Positions 11,427 through 23,247 of a DNA stretch of 64,000 bases are shown piece by piece; the stretch's first letter is position 1; each line of letters opens with the position of its first letter. The notes beneath the pieces were generated by a model that saw only the letters and a program-made list of their open reading frames with translations, made no database searches and was not told the origin of the DNA. Both the position numbers and the translations under genes were made by a program. The stretch lies in NCBI GenBank assembly GCA_037176885.1, contig JAWWNJ010000011.1:2480001-2544000 (forward strand), written 5' to 3'. Source of the DNA: Favolaschia claudopus (taxonomy: Eukaryota; Basidiomycota; Agaricomycetes; Agaricales; Mycenaceae).

Positions 11427-11682
11427 TTTACTCCTTGATAATTTTCAAGCTGTGTAGTGTTCGATAATAATTCTTCAAGAACTGTGTTGCTGGAGTGTAT
11501 GAATAATAGTTATGAGTGGTAACAGTATCGCTGTCTTCAAGGCTCGCGATTCCGTAGTTAGAAGCCAAAACAATAAGTTGAGCCCTCAATCACTTCGTTG
11601 AAATTTTTCTAAGTTCGCAATTTTATAACACCACAAACAATGTAAACTAAGTATATCACATCGAGTACGAGTACGCAAGACA

Positions 11683-14453
11683 TCAGAATTTTCCCTTGAA
11701 CATCTCGTAGTATACCGCCATTCCTTCCATCATCCATATCACATCATGCACCGCGGATTCCCAAATACGCAAATTCTCGGTCTGAAGTCGCACCGCACAA
11801 CCCCAGAAATAAAGTGACGCCACGATACTTAGCACACCATTGACTCCCCACCGGTACAGCGGACCCCATTCCTTACCCCCGCCGCCATAGCTATCAGAGA
11901 CAGTCCATACCCCTTGCGCATCCTTTCCCCTCCACGGCGGTTGGAGGGAGTCCCACCACTGTTGCCATTGCGCAGCATACTCAGCTGGGTTTTCCACCAC
12001 GGGCTCCGTACGACGATTAGAAGAAATCCAGGTGCCGACTGGTTTTGGTCGAGATTTTGCTGACAGATTCAATGAGCTGTGCTCGAAGCGCGAGGCCGCT
12101 TCTATTCGCGTCCAGACTGCCACCAAAGCTTGAAAGTGGCAGCCGAGATCGATCTTCGTCATAGCGGCATAGTTGTCTTTGAACCAGGGCGGTGCGTTTG
12201 GCGGGTAAGCAGTTCGGACGACCGCTGTCGAACGGGTGGTACGGGATGGTGGGGGCACGTTCGCGATCGCCGCATGTGCTGCTTGAGAAAGTGGGGGGAA
12301 AGCTGAAGCTGTCGAGTCAGGTCCTCCGGCTGGTATGATCGGGTCGTCAGGGAGACTCGTCGGTTCCGCAACGACCGAGTCAGTCGTCGGTTCCGCAACG
12401 ACTGAGTCAGTCGTCGGTACCGCCGGCGAGTCAGCATGCGGGACCGCACGAGGAGGCGACGAAGGGGGAGACGCTGCCGCCGGGGGAGGGGATGCTGACG
12501 GCGGGGGAGACGCTGACGCCAAGGGAGGGGATGCTGGCGGAGGGTGGAGGGACCCTGACGGTGGGGACATTGATGCCGGTGGAGGGGGGTTGTCGGAGTC
12601 CATGGTGGTGCTGCCATTCGCTAGACGAGAAGATTGGCGTGTGCGAGGGCGAGGCGCAGCACGGGGACGGGGGGTGGTCGTGGACTTCGATTTACCGGCC
12701 CGGGTTTTCTGTGAAGACGGTCCCGACGACTTCAGCTCGTCCATGAGAGTAGAGAGGTCGGGCCCGACGTCGCTCATGAGCTGTGCAAGAAGCGCTTTAT
12801 TGCGTTCAATGTTTTCTTGACGCTTTTTTTCGGGTATATGGTAACCTAAATAGGGACCGTCGAAGAGCGGCCTGGTAGGCGTGGTCGCACCATCGGAGTT
12901 GTCGTCGTTATCGGGGGCTTCGTGGCTATCGGGGGCGGCACCGTCATCAGGAGTAGCTGGGTACGTACACATTTAGAGAATGAGCAGAAAATACCCCAAA
13001 TCACTCACCTGTCGATCCTGTCGTTGTGACAGTCGTTTTCGGTGCAGTAACTTTACGCTTCTTCTTTGGGCGACGTTGGAGTTCTTCCAGCTCCTCGTCG
13101 TCGGAATCCGAATCCGACGAATCCGAGTCCGAGTCATCCGACGACGACGAGTCGGAGTCGTCATCTGCGGTATCGTTAATGGTGTATGTCGCACCACTCA
13201 AGTCGGGCGCGGTGAGAGCTGATTGAGCGCACTCCTGCGGAGCTATGGAGGCTCAGGACACGTCTATGAGGATTGGAGTAAAAACTCACTGTAAGCGGTA
13301 CGGAGATAATCCGTCATGAATTTTGTAACCTCTGAAAATCGGGCCTTATCCCATTGCGGCCAGTGGGGACCAAGCACTGTACGATTGCGCCCGTAAGAAA
13401 CGCTATATTATGGATTTGAGCGCCTGAATTTCTCGTAATTGTGAGCAACTCACTGTAAGGTCCGTAATTCTCCATCATACATCGGCACCGGCCCTCCCAT
13501 AATCAGTGTGGCGTGCATCCCGGTATGAGCATGCAATCCCTGTAGGATTGGACCAACGAAGTCCGGCACGGCATCAATACATCTGCAAAGAAGTTCCGTT
13601 GATTCAGTTGTGCAAGCAATGGGATTTTGGTATGAATGCGCTCACCTTTGCCGGTCTGCCGGGCTCTGCGATGGAGTAGCCTTCAATTCCCGTAGGTACG
13701 AGGCCTTGGCTTCGGCACCTTGCTGTTTAGCGCGCTCTGAAACTGCTGTCCGCTCGTCGTTTGAGAGGTTTCCAAAAACTTGACGAGCGACCTCGGCGCG
13801 AAACCCCGCCTTGGGTTCTTTCGAGCGCTCTGCTAGCTTAGTATTGTCCCGCTTTTCAGCCTCCCACCGCTCCGCCACAATCGGTGCGATCTTCTCCTCG
13901 TACGATTCCTTCATGAATTGCTGGTAGGCCTGTAATGCTTTGGGTGGGGCAGTGACTCCAGACAAGTTGGCTAAGAGGACGGCGTAAGGGTCTTTCCGTG
14001 GATCTTCATCTTTACCGACGCGCTGAGTTTTGCGGATTTTTCTGAGTCGATAGGTGAACCAACGGCGGATTCGCTGGCAGACAATGAGAACGAGAGAAAA
14101 TGGAAGCGTGACATCACGTTGTCACGTACCGCGTCAAGCTCATTCACTCGTGTCGCCTTCGCCGCCGCGTCCTCCTCAGACAGCATTTCTTCTTCCTCAG
14201 GTGCGGCTGGATCCCACTCTCTCAAGACAGGCTCTTCATGGTCCTTTACTCGCCATCCGACCCTGGCGTGAAATTCGCGACAAATTTTCTTCAAAATCTT
14301 CCGCTCCTGGCGACGTCCTTGATCTTTGGCTTTCTGGTATGCGTCGAGATGAGGAGTCAAGATAGTTTCTCGTGCTCCCTCGGCCCACAACCGCAAATTT
14401 TTGCGATCTTCTTTTGCTACTTTCTTTCTGGAACGCTTTCTAGGCTTGGGCAT
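11683..14453 (-). CDS. KDZ cargo gene A: nuclear protein of unknown function (E1)
   Basis: Six or seven exons from the ATG at 14,453: 14453-14130, 14073-13646, 13582-13454, then exons near 13400-13290 and 13230-13010 and a last exon ending at 11,683. The N-terminus MPKPRKRSRKKVAKEDRK is strongly basic. The middle has a Ser/Asp tract (DDSDSSSSDDSDSDSSDSDS) followed by RRPKKKRKV, which equals the classic monopartite nuclear localisation signal, and then a Pro/Ala/Ser-rich linker. The C-terminal 190 residues (from APPWFKDNYAAMTKIDLGCH to YYEMFKGKF) form a Trp-rich globular domain that I know only as a recurrent unknown protein of agaricomycete KDZ elements. It is divergently arranged with gene B, 334 bp apart. 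No enzymatic motif is visible. Confidence 0.78.
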
Positions 14454-14787
14454 TGCTACTCGATGTTAGCTCTTGGTTAATTGGGCGGCATGAACAACTC
14501 ACCGACTCTTTGCTAAGTGCGATACTATGCACCTTGTGGATGCTCTGAGAGTATCCGTTTGTTTGGCTCCCAATTTGTTTTGTTTCTTCTCGCGCATATG
14601 GTAAGCTATCCGATTTATCCGCCTGTTTCCAAGCAGTTTCTGACCTCGGCATTGTAGCATGCGTAGACTCGCATCAATCTGGATCTCAGATTCCAGATCT
14701 CGATCTCACAAACCCTCCGCTTGTCACACTATAAAGTTCTCGATTCCCGTTGCGTCCATTCTCCACCTCTCTCAGCTCCCAACTACA
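14454..14787. promoter_or_regulatory. shared divergent promoter region between cargo genes A and B (E1)
   Basis: Genes A (minus) and B (plus) start 334 bp apart. A TATAAA box lies at 14,730-14,735, 52 bases before the gene B ATG. The equivalent E2 interval (37,164-37,499) is nearly identical and also has TATAAA at 37,442-37,447. Both A and B may be driven from this interval; only the TATA box for B is visible. Confidence 0.5.
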
Positions 14788-15655
14788 ATGACCATTATCA
14801 ACCCCACAACCTCTGGACCAGAGCGCTCTGCTCCAGCGGCTCCTCACACAGAGGGTATGTGGATCTTTACTTTCTACATATCCCTTGCTCAACATCATTA
14901 GCCAACGACACTGCGGCGGCATTCGAGATCGTGCTTCGCACGATGGCCTCTGTTAATCTGGACGGCGTCGACGGTGAGCAATTACGACATCTGCCACTCA
15001 TCGTCTGTTCATTTCTTTCCAACAGTTCGCACCGTCGACGCTTTCCAAAGGGTTCTGGACGTCGTTACCTCGTTCGACCTTTCTTCGTTCCGCCGAGGTT
15101 TGTTTTTTTTTCTCGTGTGCGAGGCTTTGTCTGATGTCTTCTCAAGCATCCGCGCAGGTCACCCACGAGGCGCCTTCCCCTTCTCCGGAGGTCGCGCCTG
15201 CGCCTGCGCAGAGGGGTTTTCTCCCTCCGCCGGTTCCACTCTTCCCTGCCGCTCCCCGCTCTGCATCGGTTCCAGCGGCTCTCGTTGTCGCGGCTCCGGC
15301 GGCTCCCGTTGTCGCGGCTCCGGCGGCTCCCGTTGTCGCAGCTCCAGCAGCTCCCGCTGTCGCGGCTCCGCCTTTCGTCCGCACCACTCCACCGTGGGAG
15401 GTTGGGGGATTTTTTGGCAATATCCCCCCGCAGCCGCTCACGGCCATTCCCGACCCTCCCCATGCGGGTGACGATGCTGTTTGGTACTGCATCTACCAAG
15501 GCAAATTCGTCGGCGTCACCCTCAGCCACGGGGCGGCTCTTTCGGCAACAGTCGGCGTGCGTGGAGGGCGCATGAGGTCCTACAAGACCCAGCTCCTCGC
15601 TCTTCGTGCGTTCAATGATGCACTTGCTAGTCATGGGATTTCTGTCGTGCCTTGA
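14788..15655 (+). CDS. KDZ cargo gene B: Pro/Ala-rich protein with viroplasmin-like C-terminus (E1)
   Basis: Exons 14788-14854, 14902-14973, 15026-15097 and 15147-15655 join in one frame to 239 residues. After an N-terminal helical part (ANDTAAAFEIVLRTMASVNL) comes a Pro/Ala linker with repeated AAPAAPVV units, then the C-terminal module WYCIYQGKFVGVTLSHGAAL...SYKTQLLALRAFNDAL. The pattern of a WY.(V/I)..G...GV start, a central hydrophobic strand and a (S/F)(Y/F)KT...A...F end resembles the RNase H1 N-terminal/caulimovirus viroplasmin-like fold, which binds RNA/DNA hybrids. That assignment is inference; the key contacts cannot be checked by eye. A TATAAA lies 52 bases upstream. The coding sequence is almost identical to the E2 copy up to the stop codon. 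Confidence 0.72.
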
Positions 15656-16557
15656 AAGGTGGGTGAAGTCTCTGACCCGTCCGAGCTCTCCGATATCTGA
15701 CCCACTTTGCTAGATTAAGAATATTGCGTGATTGGTTTAGAAGTTGTTTTTTTTCTCGCGTAGTTGTTTTGTCGCGTAGTTGTTAACTTGTTCCCTGTCG
15801 TCGCTTACCTTGTTCACTCTTTACGAATCGAGTCATTTTTTGTCGCGTTTCAGTTGCTCTGAATTTGATCTATTCCTTCTCTGCCTCGAGTCTTCGTGAG
15901 TGTTGCGAACCAAACTTTGCATTTGAAATTGCTCAATACTCTTGGCTAGCCTGCAGATTCCTAGTTTTTCTGGCCTATCTCCATACAGTCTCATTCAGAT
16001 GCAGAGGGGCGGAAGAATTATTGTCCAGAACTCCACCAGTCCAAAACGAGCAACGTTGAGCGAACTTTTTCTTTGTTTCATCCGACTAGGCGGCGCAGGC
16101 TAACTTTTAGCGATTTGTTTCATCTGGCTGGAAATGGGTTTCTCACTGACCTTCACTGACCCACATCAGCACCGAAGCATCGATTAAGGTACTTTTTTCC
16201 CCCCTTTGTCTCATCTGACTACGCAGTGCATGCTCTAGGAAAAGAATCAAGCTCACATGTGAAGATTTCTGCGTTGGTTGCTAGGGGTACACCAAAAATC
16301 ATCGCTCTTCCTTGGGTCGCAATCACAAGATATACCCTCAAAGAAAATTCCTCACCCGGATATCGCATTCCCTTGGGTTCAGTGAGTCATTCAAGCTAAT
16401 TCCTCACTTGGATATCGCATTCCCCCGGGTTCAATGAGTCATTCAAGCTTCGGCCTCTTTCGGCTGTTTCCCTCCACATGGTCGAAGATCGCCAAAAGAT
16501 CACCCCAATATTAATAATTTGGTCGGAATGGTGTTTTCACTCTCGCTTCCTCCTCTC
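15656..16557. other. 0.9 kb non-coding spacer between genes B and C (E1)
   Basis: No supported gene. T-rich runs and short degenerate repeats (for example the CATCCGACTAGGCGGCGCAG block) are shared loosely with E2. Similarity between the two elements drops sharply right at the start of this spacer. Confidence 0.5.
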
Positions 16558-17496
16558 ATGCCTGACCCGCATTTCTCAGAGGACGCTGGAGACGAAGACT
16601 TCCTTGAGCGTTTTGCAAACCTCAATCTCGACGCTGTTCAAGCAGCACAATCCGACCCTCCGCCGTATACCCCGCCACGCCAACCTCGTACCTTCACAAC
16701 CGTCGGCAATCGTATCAATGCCTCTACACCCATATATCAATATGATTCACCCACCAGGAGTGGGCGCACTTCGGAGTGGTGACTTTCACGCTTCGGAATT
16801 TCAGTTTGCAAAGCTGATTCGTTTGTTTCATTTCGACTTGCAGGTCAGAGGCCGGTGCTGCCAGTCAAGGAGTGAAGGATGCACACGTTCGAAAGATCAA
16901 GACCGGAAAGTCCAAGAAGAAGCAGTCCAAAAAGGCTGCATATGTTGTATTTGCTGGCCGAGAGTGCGGCGTTTACGAGTCATGGTATGTGAAAATATTT
17001 ATGAGTGACTGCCTATCTTCTTATTGCTACCCAGGCGCATTGCACAACCTCTGGTGTCTGGTGTCAGCAACAGCATATTCCGTGGGTATGCGACTCTCGC
17101 TGAAGCCAAGGCAGCGTTTGAATATGCCGAGGCACGCTCGTGGACGCGTCTCTTGGAATCTTCTGCCCCGAATCCACCCATTCCTCGCCTTCCTATTGCT
17201 TCACCCAGCGGCGACAACGGTAATCCATTGCATGGTGACGAGGAGCTGGACGAGCGCTGGTTTGTTGTCTATCGCGGAATATCACCCGGCGTGTATCGTT
17301 CTCAGTGAGTAATCACTTGGCTCCTCTGATAATATTGAATAGCTCTGGTTGTAGTCTTGAGTGCCAGCTCAATACTTCTGGTGTTTCTTGCGCGACTCAC
17401 GAGTCTGTTGTTGGGCGCGAAAATGCGATGAATAAGTTTGCGGAGGCGGTTAGATGTGGGGATACTGCCGTTTTGACATTGCCCTATGCGGGCTGA
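16558..17496 (+). CDS. KDZ cargo gene C: protein with two viroplasmin/RNase H1-N-like modules (E1)
   Basis: Four exons: about 16558-16779, 16845-16984, 17036-17306 and 17356-17496. All junctions are in phase. After a Pro-rich N-terminus (PPPYTPPRQP) and a Lys-rich patch comes a first module AYVVFAGRECGVYESWRIAQ followed by GYATLAEAKAAFEYAEA, the typical (Y/W)xV..G...G(V/I)Y..W...G(F/Y).T..EA...F pattern of the hybrid-binding domain of RNase H1. A second, less typical module starts ERWFVVYRGISPGVYRS. No RNase H catalytic domain follows. The ATG at 16,558 (MPDPHFSED) is preferred because the E2 copy also has an ATG there; an in-frame ATG exists 30 bases upstream in both. Confidence 0.78.
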
Positions 17497-18654
17497 AGCC
17501 TTGTAGTAGAGCTTGTTTGAATTTTTCTACATACTTGTACCAATTAAAGCCTTTTGCTCTGCATCTCTGAGACTCGCTGCCCTTTGAGTTCCACTAAGCG
17601 CCCGTCGTCGCGCTAAGCGCCCGATGTTCAGCACCAGAATCGTCCAAAAATAGACACCGTTTCCTGAAATATTGGTTTTTCTGGACGCCCCCACGCCCAT
17701 TTCTGGTTGTACACCCACCTAACTCTCCGGTCATAGTCTACTTTCAACATTCACCAAAAACAATTCCTATAACTGTAACACTCCTTCGTAAACTTCGACT
17801 TTTCTAGAAACGGCCATGTTACGCGAACTTGCTACACCCCGACATACCCGACTTTCTCTCAAACTCTCTTCACAGTGCAGACTGCAGCCTAGAATTTCTA
17901 TAAATCAACGAGGACTAACCTAAGCTTTGATTTAGTGCAAAAATCAGCGCAATATCATCTGTCCTCGATTTACTATTCAATTGTTTTCTTCGAACCGGAG
18001 CGAACTTGTTTCAACTTCGATTTCAAGAGTCGTGCCATATTCTATACTGCCATCCTGTCTGCCTTTTGCAACTTTGTGAATCCGACATTTATAATTTGAG
18101 CTTAAAGGTTTCTAGAACATCAGGCAACATTTGTACTACCTTAGTCAGGGATTTTGGAACATGTATAGGCCTTTATTCACTCTCGGGATGGTGTTGAACA
18201 TGTTGAACCCAATCGGTGAGTCTCAAGCGACAATATCATCACCTTACGTTTACACAATGACTTATGCCTTTCCGAGGTGGGTGGCTGAGCCAGGGAATTC
18301 GGCGGAGCGCATGATCCGACGGAGTTGTCCCACGCTTCGAAGAAATCACAACTTTTGGGGGGGTGTAATTTTTCACATAATTCATAGAGATTTATTCAAT
18401 TCTGCATATGAGACACAACTCTGCTGGTTTTTTCAGAGCAAGGAATATGAGTCTGCAAAATAATTGACGGTTGGAATCGGTGGGTCTTGAGTCATCACAT
18501 TACGTTTCCACAATTACGATATATTTTTTGCCGCGGGTATTCTTCCCCTTCGCCGTCAGAAGTTTGCAGTTGTTTATTTTCCCTCTTCTTCTCCCTCACT
18601 ACTCATTCCGCTTCGGCTCTCTCACTTATCCGCCACCCACAAACTTGTACTACC
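17497..18654. other. 1.15 kb non-coding spacer between genes C and D (E1)
   Basis: No supported gene. It holds copies of GCTAAGCGCCC in opposite and same orientations near 17,600 and A/T-rich segments. The equivalent E2 spacer (40,283-41,198) keeps only patches of similarity, mainly around the AGCGCCC elements and just before gene D. Confidence 0.5.
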
Positions 18655-19407
18655 ATGAAGACTGATTCCTTGACGAAAAGCACAAACCACCCCCGGAAGA
18701 AGAAGTCCTCCCTGCGTCGCTATCCTCCACCCATGTCGGCGATAAAATTCGACCTCGCGGCAAAGACCGAGTACCAGATTCTGTGCGCTATGCTATACCT
18801 CCGATTTTTTGCTCATTACTGATGCACGGACACTTTCCAGGCTTAATCGTCATCTGGCTCGCAATGAGAAAGCGAGAATACGCATGGCGCGGTGTGTTCC
18901 CGCCACCTTACCCTCCGCGCGTAGTTGACTATTCTCTTGAAGCAAACGTGCTGGGCTGAAGGTCGGGGAAATGGATCCGGAGATTCGTGAGGCTTCAGTA
19001 GAGCGGGAACGCCAATACCAGGCAGAGTATCGAGCAAGGTGAGGGTCTCACCTCCAACAATCGCTCAATGTCTCACATACCATTTTAGGAACCGGGAAGC
19101 ATTGCGTTTGGCAACGGTCAGCCGTCGTATGATGTAAGTCAATCGCAGTTACTAGTCAAATTCGCACTAACAGATTCTCAGAGAGTATCGGGATGCGTTC
19201 GGTGAAGAGGCTCTGGCCGCATACCTCCAAAGGCAGCAACAACGCCGCAGCAATGCTCGAAGGAGGAGGCAATCGAAAGAGCCGTACGACAGCGACCTAT
19301 GCCAAGATGAAGATGAAGATGAAGATAATTCCCCCGACGTTTCGGATGATGATGATGATGGTAGCGAGGGGTTTGGATTGAGCGAGGCGAGTGAGGCGAG
19401 TGTTTGA
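18655..19407 (+). CDS. KDZ cargo gene D: small Arg-rich basic protein with acidic tail (E1)
   Basis: Five short exons starting at ATG 18,655. The joined protein runs from MKTDSLTKSTNHPRKKKSS through LNRHLARNEKARIRMARKRA, VERERQYQAEYRARNREALR and EYRDAFGEEALAAYLQRQQQ to an Asp/Glu-rich end (DEDEDEDNSPDV) and TGA at 19,405-19,407. The central part is a long, highly charged helix resembling small proteins repeatedly found in agaricomycete KDZ elements; it could bind nucleic acid. It has no Leu heptad clear enough to call bZIP. The E2 copy is intact and diverged, with the same exon plan, so the reading frame is under constraint. Confidence 0.72.
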
Positions 19408-20220
19408 ACGAGAGTCATTTTTTCTTCTTCCGTTATCATGCTTTCGGACCTGTTTCGACCTGCTGTGCCCTGTGTTTTGTGTTGTGGCCGATATCTTAGA
19501 GACTCCCCATGTTCTGTACTTCAAACTACGACTATCATTTGAATTGTAAAGTATTTTTTCCCCTGAAATACAACCAGTTTCGAACACATTTATAGTCAGA
19601 GCTTGGCAGTCAGCCGTCGTCGACGGCAACATGCGGAGCAGTGGACCTCGCCCTGTGCATCGGAAAGAGAATGCGGCTCCAGCTCCGGAATCAAGTCCGG
19701 AATCAAGTCCCCCTCGTCGTCCATTGAGTCAGGTTGATATGTGTTCATTGCGGGTTCGAACGCATAGGTGCGTTTCAGGCGCTCTCTGTATTTTCAGCAT
19801 AATATTGACGTTATTTCGCAGTAGAAAGAATGCATATAGATGTGTGTGTTCGCACCCAGACAGCAGATTAGAACAGCCATAAGAATAAGTGATGAGGCAG
19901 ACTGAGGTTGGTCAAATTGTTAGAGATTTCGAATTGCAAAGAAGAAAGAATTTAAACTCACATGTTTTTGGGGAAGACATGTGGGCGAGAATGGGCAAGA
20001 GACTCATATGACTTGTATTTAAAGCCCCAAACTCAGATCTTATCGGGTCGCGAAACGTACGAACACGCGGGAACAATTGAAATTTGAAAAAGGTGCATGC
20101 AGTTGCATGCAATCGAAGCTTGCTAATCAGCCAGGAACGAGTCAAAAAATCATTATTGTACGCGGCTAGGCCTAGAATAAGTGTAGCGAGCGAGAAGAAC
20201 GGAATCGAGAACAACAGAAT
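19408..20220. other. 0.8 kb convergent spacer between genes D and E (E1)
   Basis: 3' flanks of two converging genes. No supported coding region and no distinctive repeat was seen. Confidence 0.5.
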
Positions 20221-23200
20221 TTACGGAACAACGTCCTTGAGATTACCAAACATTTTGAGACTGGTTTTGCCCATCTCACGACGGCGCGCGACCCATACCG
20301 CGCGATCAGCCTCAGGTGCGGCCTCAAATTCTTTGTCGGTACGCCTGCCCTTGTTGATCCAGCGCAAAACCCCAGCGTTGACGTATTGGCGAAACAGGAT
20401 GCGACGTCCACATCCGAGTGTTTTGACGGTCGGAAAGTTGATCCGTTTCGCTCCTGAGGCTGCAAGGACCGTATGGCCGACCTTCAACTCTTGGATGATT
20501 CGGTCCTCCTGGAAGGTGACGTGGCCTCCATTGGATCCGAGGACGGTTGTCGCGTCCATAGTATCAAAAGCGGTGTCGTCGTTGAAATCGTCGAAAGTGG
20601 GGGTGTCGCCATAACGCAGTTCGCAGGTGGTGAAAACCGAGTCGGAAAAAGGTAAAGCCACCTGAAGTTCTTCCATCTTGGCAGACAGATAACCGTACGC
20701 CTCAGGGGCGTAAAGACGGTACATATCTTACAACGCGAATGAATAGTTGGTTGATGCGAGAGGAAACTGGCACTTACGATTATGATACGTAGAAATAGCC
20801 CTAAAGAACGGACTTTCCAAAATGCGTGCCAGTTCTGCACCAGCGGGACCAGAAATCTTGATCTCGAACGGACCCTGCAAAAGAATGGTGAGAATGCATC
20901 ATAAAGAGATAATGACGCTTACGTTGGGGCCCAAAAGCAAGCCAATCTGGACCACGGATTCTCCCGAAACGCCAGAAAAGTCGAACAAACGGTAAATATT
21001 GAGTGAGAGCGTCGTCGCGTGCGCAGCCACCCATTCCCACCAACTCTCTAACGCCATCGGTCCCGCTGAAATGACAACCATCACGACTCCGTCACGGTCG
21101 ACCAAAGGGCAGGGGTAGCTGAAGATTCAAACGAGTTGTCAGAGGGAACGAAAATAAGAAATAAGAAAGATCAGGCTTACCCCTTCACAGCTACGTATGA
21201 GTCGTAATGTGTGTACCACGTTGCATCACGTACGACTTCCCCAGGTCGAGTGGGGTTATAAGCCGCCTCTTGCAAAAGGCGACGGGAGACACGAGTCGGA
21301 TTCTTGGCGGGCTTTTGGAATGAACGACGGGAACGACGGGAGACACGTGCAGTGCCAGTGGAGGAAGCTTCAGCATCGCCTCGACTGGCTTCAGCGGGTC
21401 CGACATTGGCATCAGAGTGAGGTTGATCCCCAATTGGATGATCTTCGATGACGGCTGGACGACCGTAACGCTCGCGATCCCTTTTCAGGTAGGTGATCAA
21501 ACGCCGAGGTCGGACTATTGGACTCGAGTCAGGTCGGTCGAAATCGGGGGTTTTGTAGCCACGGTCGATACGGAAAAAACTGAGCGATGGCGATCTCGGG
21601 GGAGCACAGGGGAACTGTTCGAGTTCGATACTACTGGCGCGATGCGGTGCAAGTTCGAGGGGTGAGCCGAGGGTGAAAGGGGGAGCAAAAGAGTTGGGGC
21701 CAGAGCTAGGAGTACGAATTGGTGAAAAGGGATCTTCCTGTTCCATGCTTGTGTCCGGAGTTGCGTCGGGGGTTGCAGGGGAAGAAATGAACGGATCAAA
21801 TTCCATGCTGGTGTCTGGAGAAGATGAGAGAGGCGTTGAGAGAAGTTGTTCCAAATCCAAGCTGGTCTCAGAGCGAGCAGGAGAGGCGACAGGTGGTGCA
21901 GCACGATCCGAAGAAGACATGAGCTGATCGACCTCCGCATCAGTCTCAGTCGAATCGTCGGGGTAAATGAGCTGGTCAACCTCCGCATCAGACTCAACCA
22001 AATCGGCGGGGTAGCCCAGGCCGCCAGTCGCCGAATTCATCACCTCGTCCATGTCCACGCCCCCAGTCGCTGAATCCATCGGCTCGTCGTCGGTATCATC
22101 AGCATCACCGACATCAGACGCGAAGAGACTGTCGATGGGGGATGGGGCGACGTCAACCGCAACAATATATGGAGAAGACATGAGCTCGTCAAGCTCCGCA
22201 TCAGACAAACCCGTCGCGAAACCGTAAACCGGGGCAGACGCAGACTCCATAGGCTCGTCATCATCGTTTTCGGTGTCGTCAATATCTTCGGGTCCGAAGA
22301 TGCTATCAACGGGGGAGGATGGTGTGGTGCTGTCGCCGATATCAGCCGCAGCGACTGAAGGAGAAGGCATCAGCTCGTCAATTTCTTCTTCAGAGTCGAG
22401 AGCGTGGGCGCGGTAGGGAGCATGATAGCCGTCAACCGTGTAAAATGCTGCTATAGAAGCATCGAGCAAGTCATCGGCATTGAGAGCCTGGCCAGCGGCG
22501 TAATAACCGTCGGCCGTGTATGCCGCGGAAGGGGAGGAGGCGAGCTGATCAACTTCGGCATCAGAGTCCGACGCACTGCCTTGATCTTCGGCATGTAAAG
22601 CCGGTGTGGCAGGTAAAGTCGGTGTGGCAGGAGTGTACGTCGGTGTGGCAGGAGTGTACGTCGGCGTGGCAGGAGTGTACGCCGGTGTGACAGGAAGGTC
22701 GGAGAGGGGAAGCGAGTCGGCAGGAAGGTCGGAGAGGGGAAGAGAGTCGGCTGCCGGCAGCGCGGAAGGTGCGACATCGCCGGAGGCAGAAAGAGACTCC
22801 TCCAAGTCAGACTCATCGGGAAGTGGGCTAAGAGGGGCCTCAAAAAGGTCGTAGACCTGGTTCTCGAGTGACGACCCAACGCCGGACGACTCAGGCACTG
22901 CGTTGAGAGGGACACGGAAAGTGTCAAGCATCTGTTGGTGGAGCGAATGGTCCTGGTCGGCAGACGGGAAGTCGTACATGGCGTCAATGTAGGCGCGCTG
23001 CTCTGCGGGACGCATCTAAACATTATATCAGTCAAAATGTAACAAGGAAGAGGGGAAAAAGAGAAAATAATATACAGACCTCTCCACGGTAAACACGATC
23101 CACTTGTTCGCTCGAGAGGAGAAATGCGCTGCGTGCCAGCAGTAGGTCGCCAAACGCGTAGGTATGACGGGCGCGAATGGCATTTCCCAATGGCTGTCGG

Positions 23201-23247
23201 GCGTAGACATAGTGGGCAGAAGGACGGTTGCGAGGTGCTGCAGACAT
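20221..23247 (-). CDS. KDZ cargo gene E: TET/JBP-like protein without the iron-binding residues (E1)
   Basis: About 930 residues in five exons (from 23,247 to 20,221; introns near 23,080-23,018, 21,181-21,122, 20,924-20,877 and 20,782-20,731). The N-terminal 55 residues are followed by about 400 acidic, low-complexity residues with YTPATPT repeats and a recurring DAEVDQL motif. The C-terminal 270 residues (from WYTHYDSYVAV and VDRDGVVMVVISAG through LYAPEAYGYL to GVLRWINKG) follow the layout of the fungal TET/JBP 2-oxoglutarate/Fe(II) dioxygenase domain linked to KDZ transposons. Active members have a His-x-Asp in front of an ALG turn and a distal His before (N)xP; here these positions read Asp-Phe-Asn (TFDDFNDDTAF) and Arg-Ile (AKRINFP). 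The distal RR is kept. It is therefore probably not an oxygenase; a structural or DNA-binding role is inference. Confidence 0.68.
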
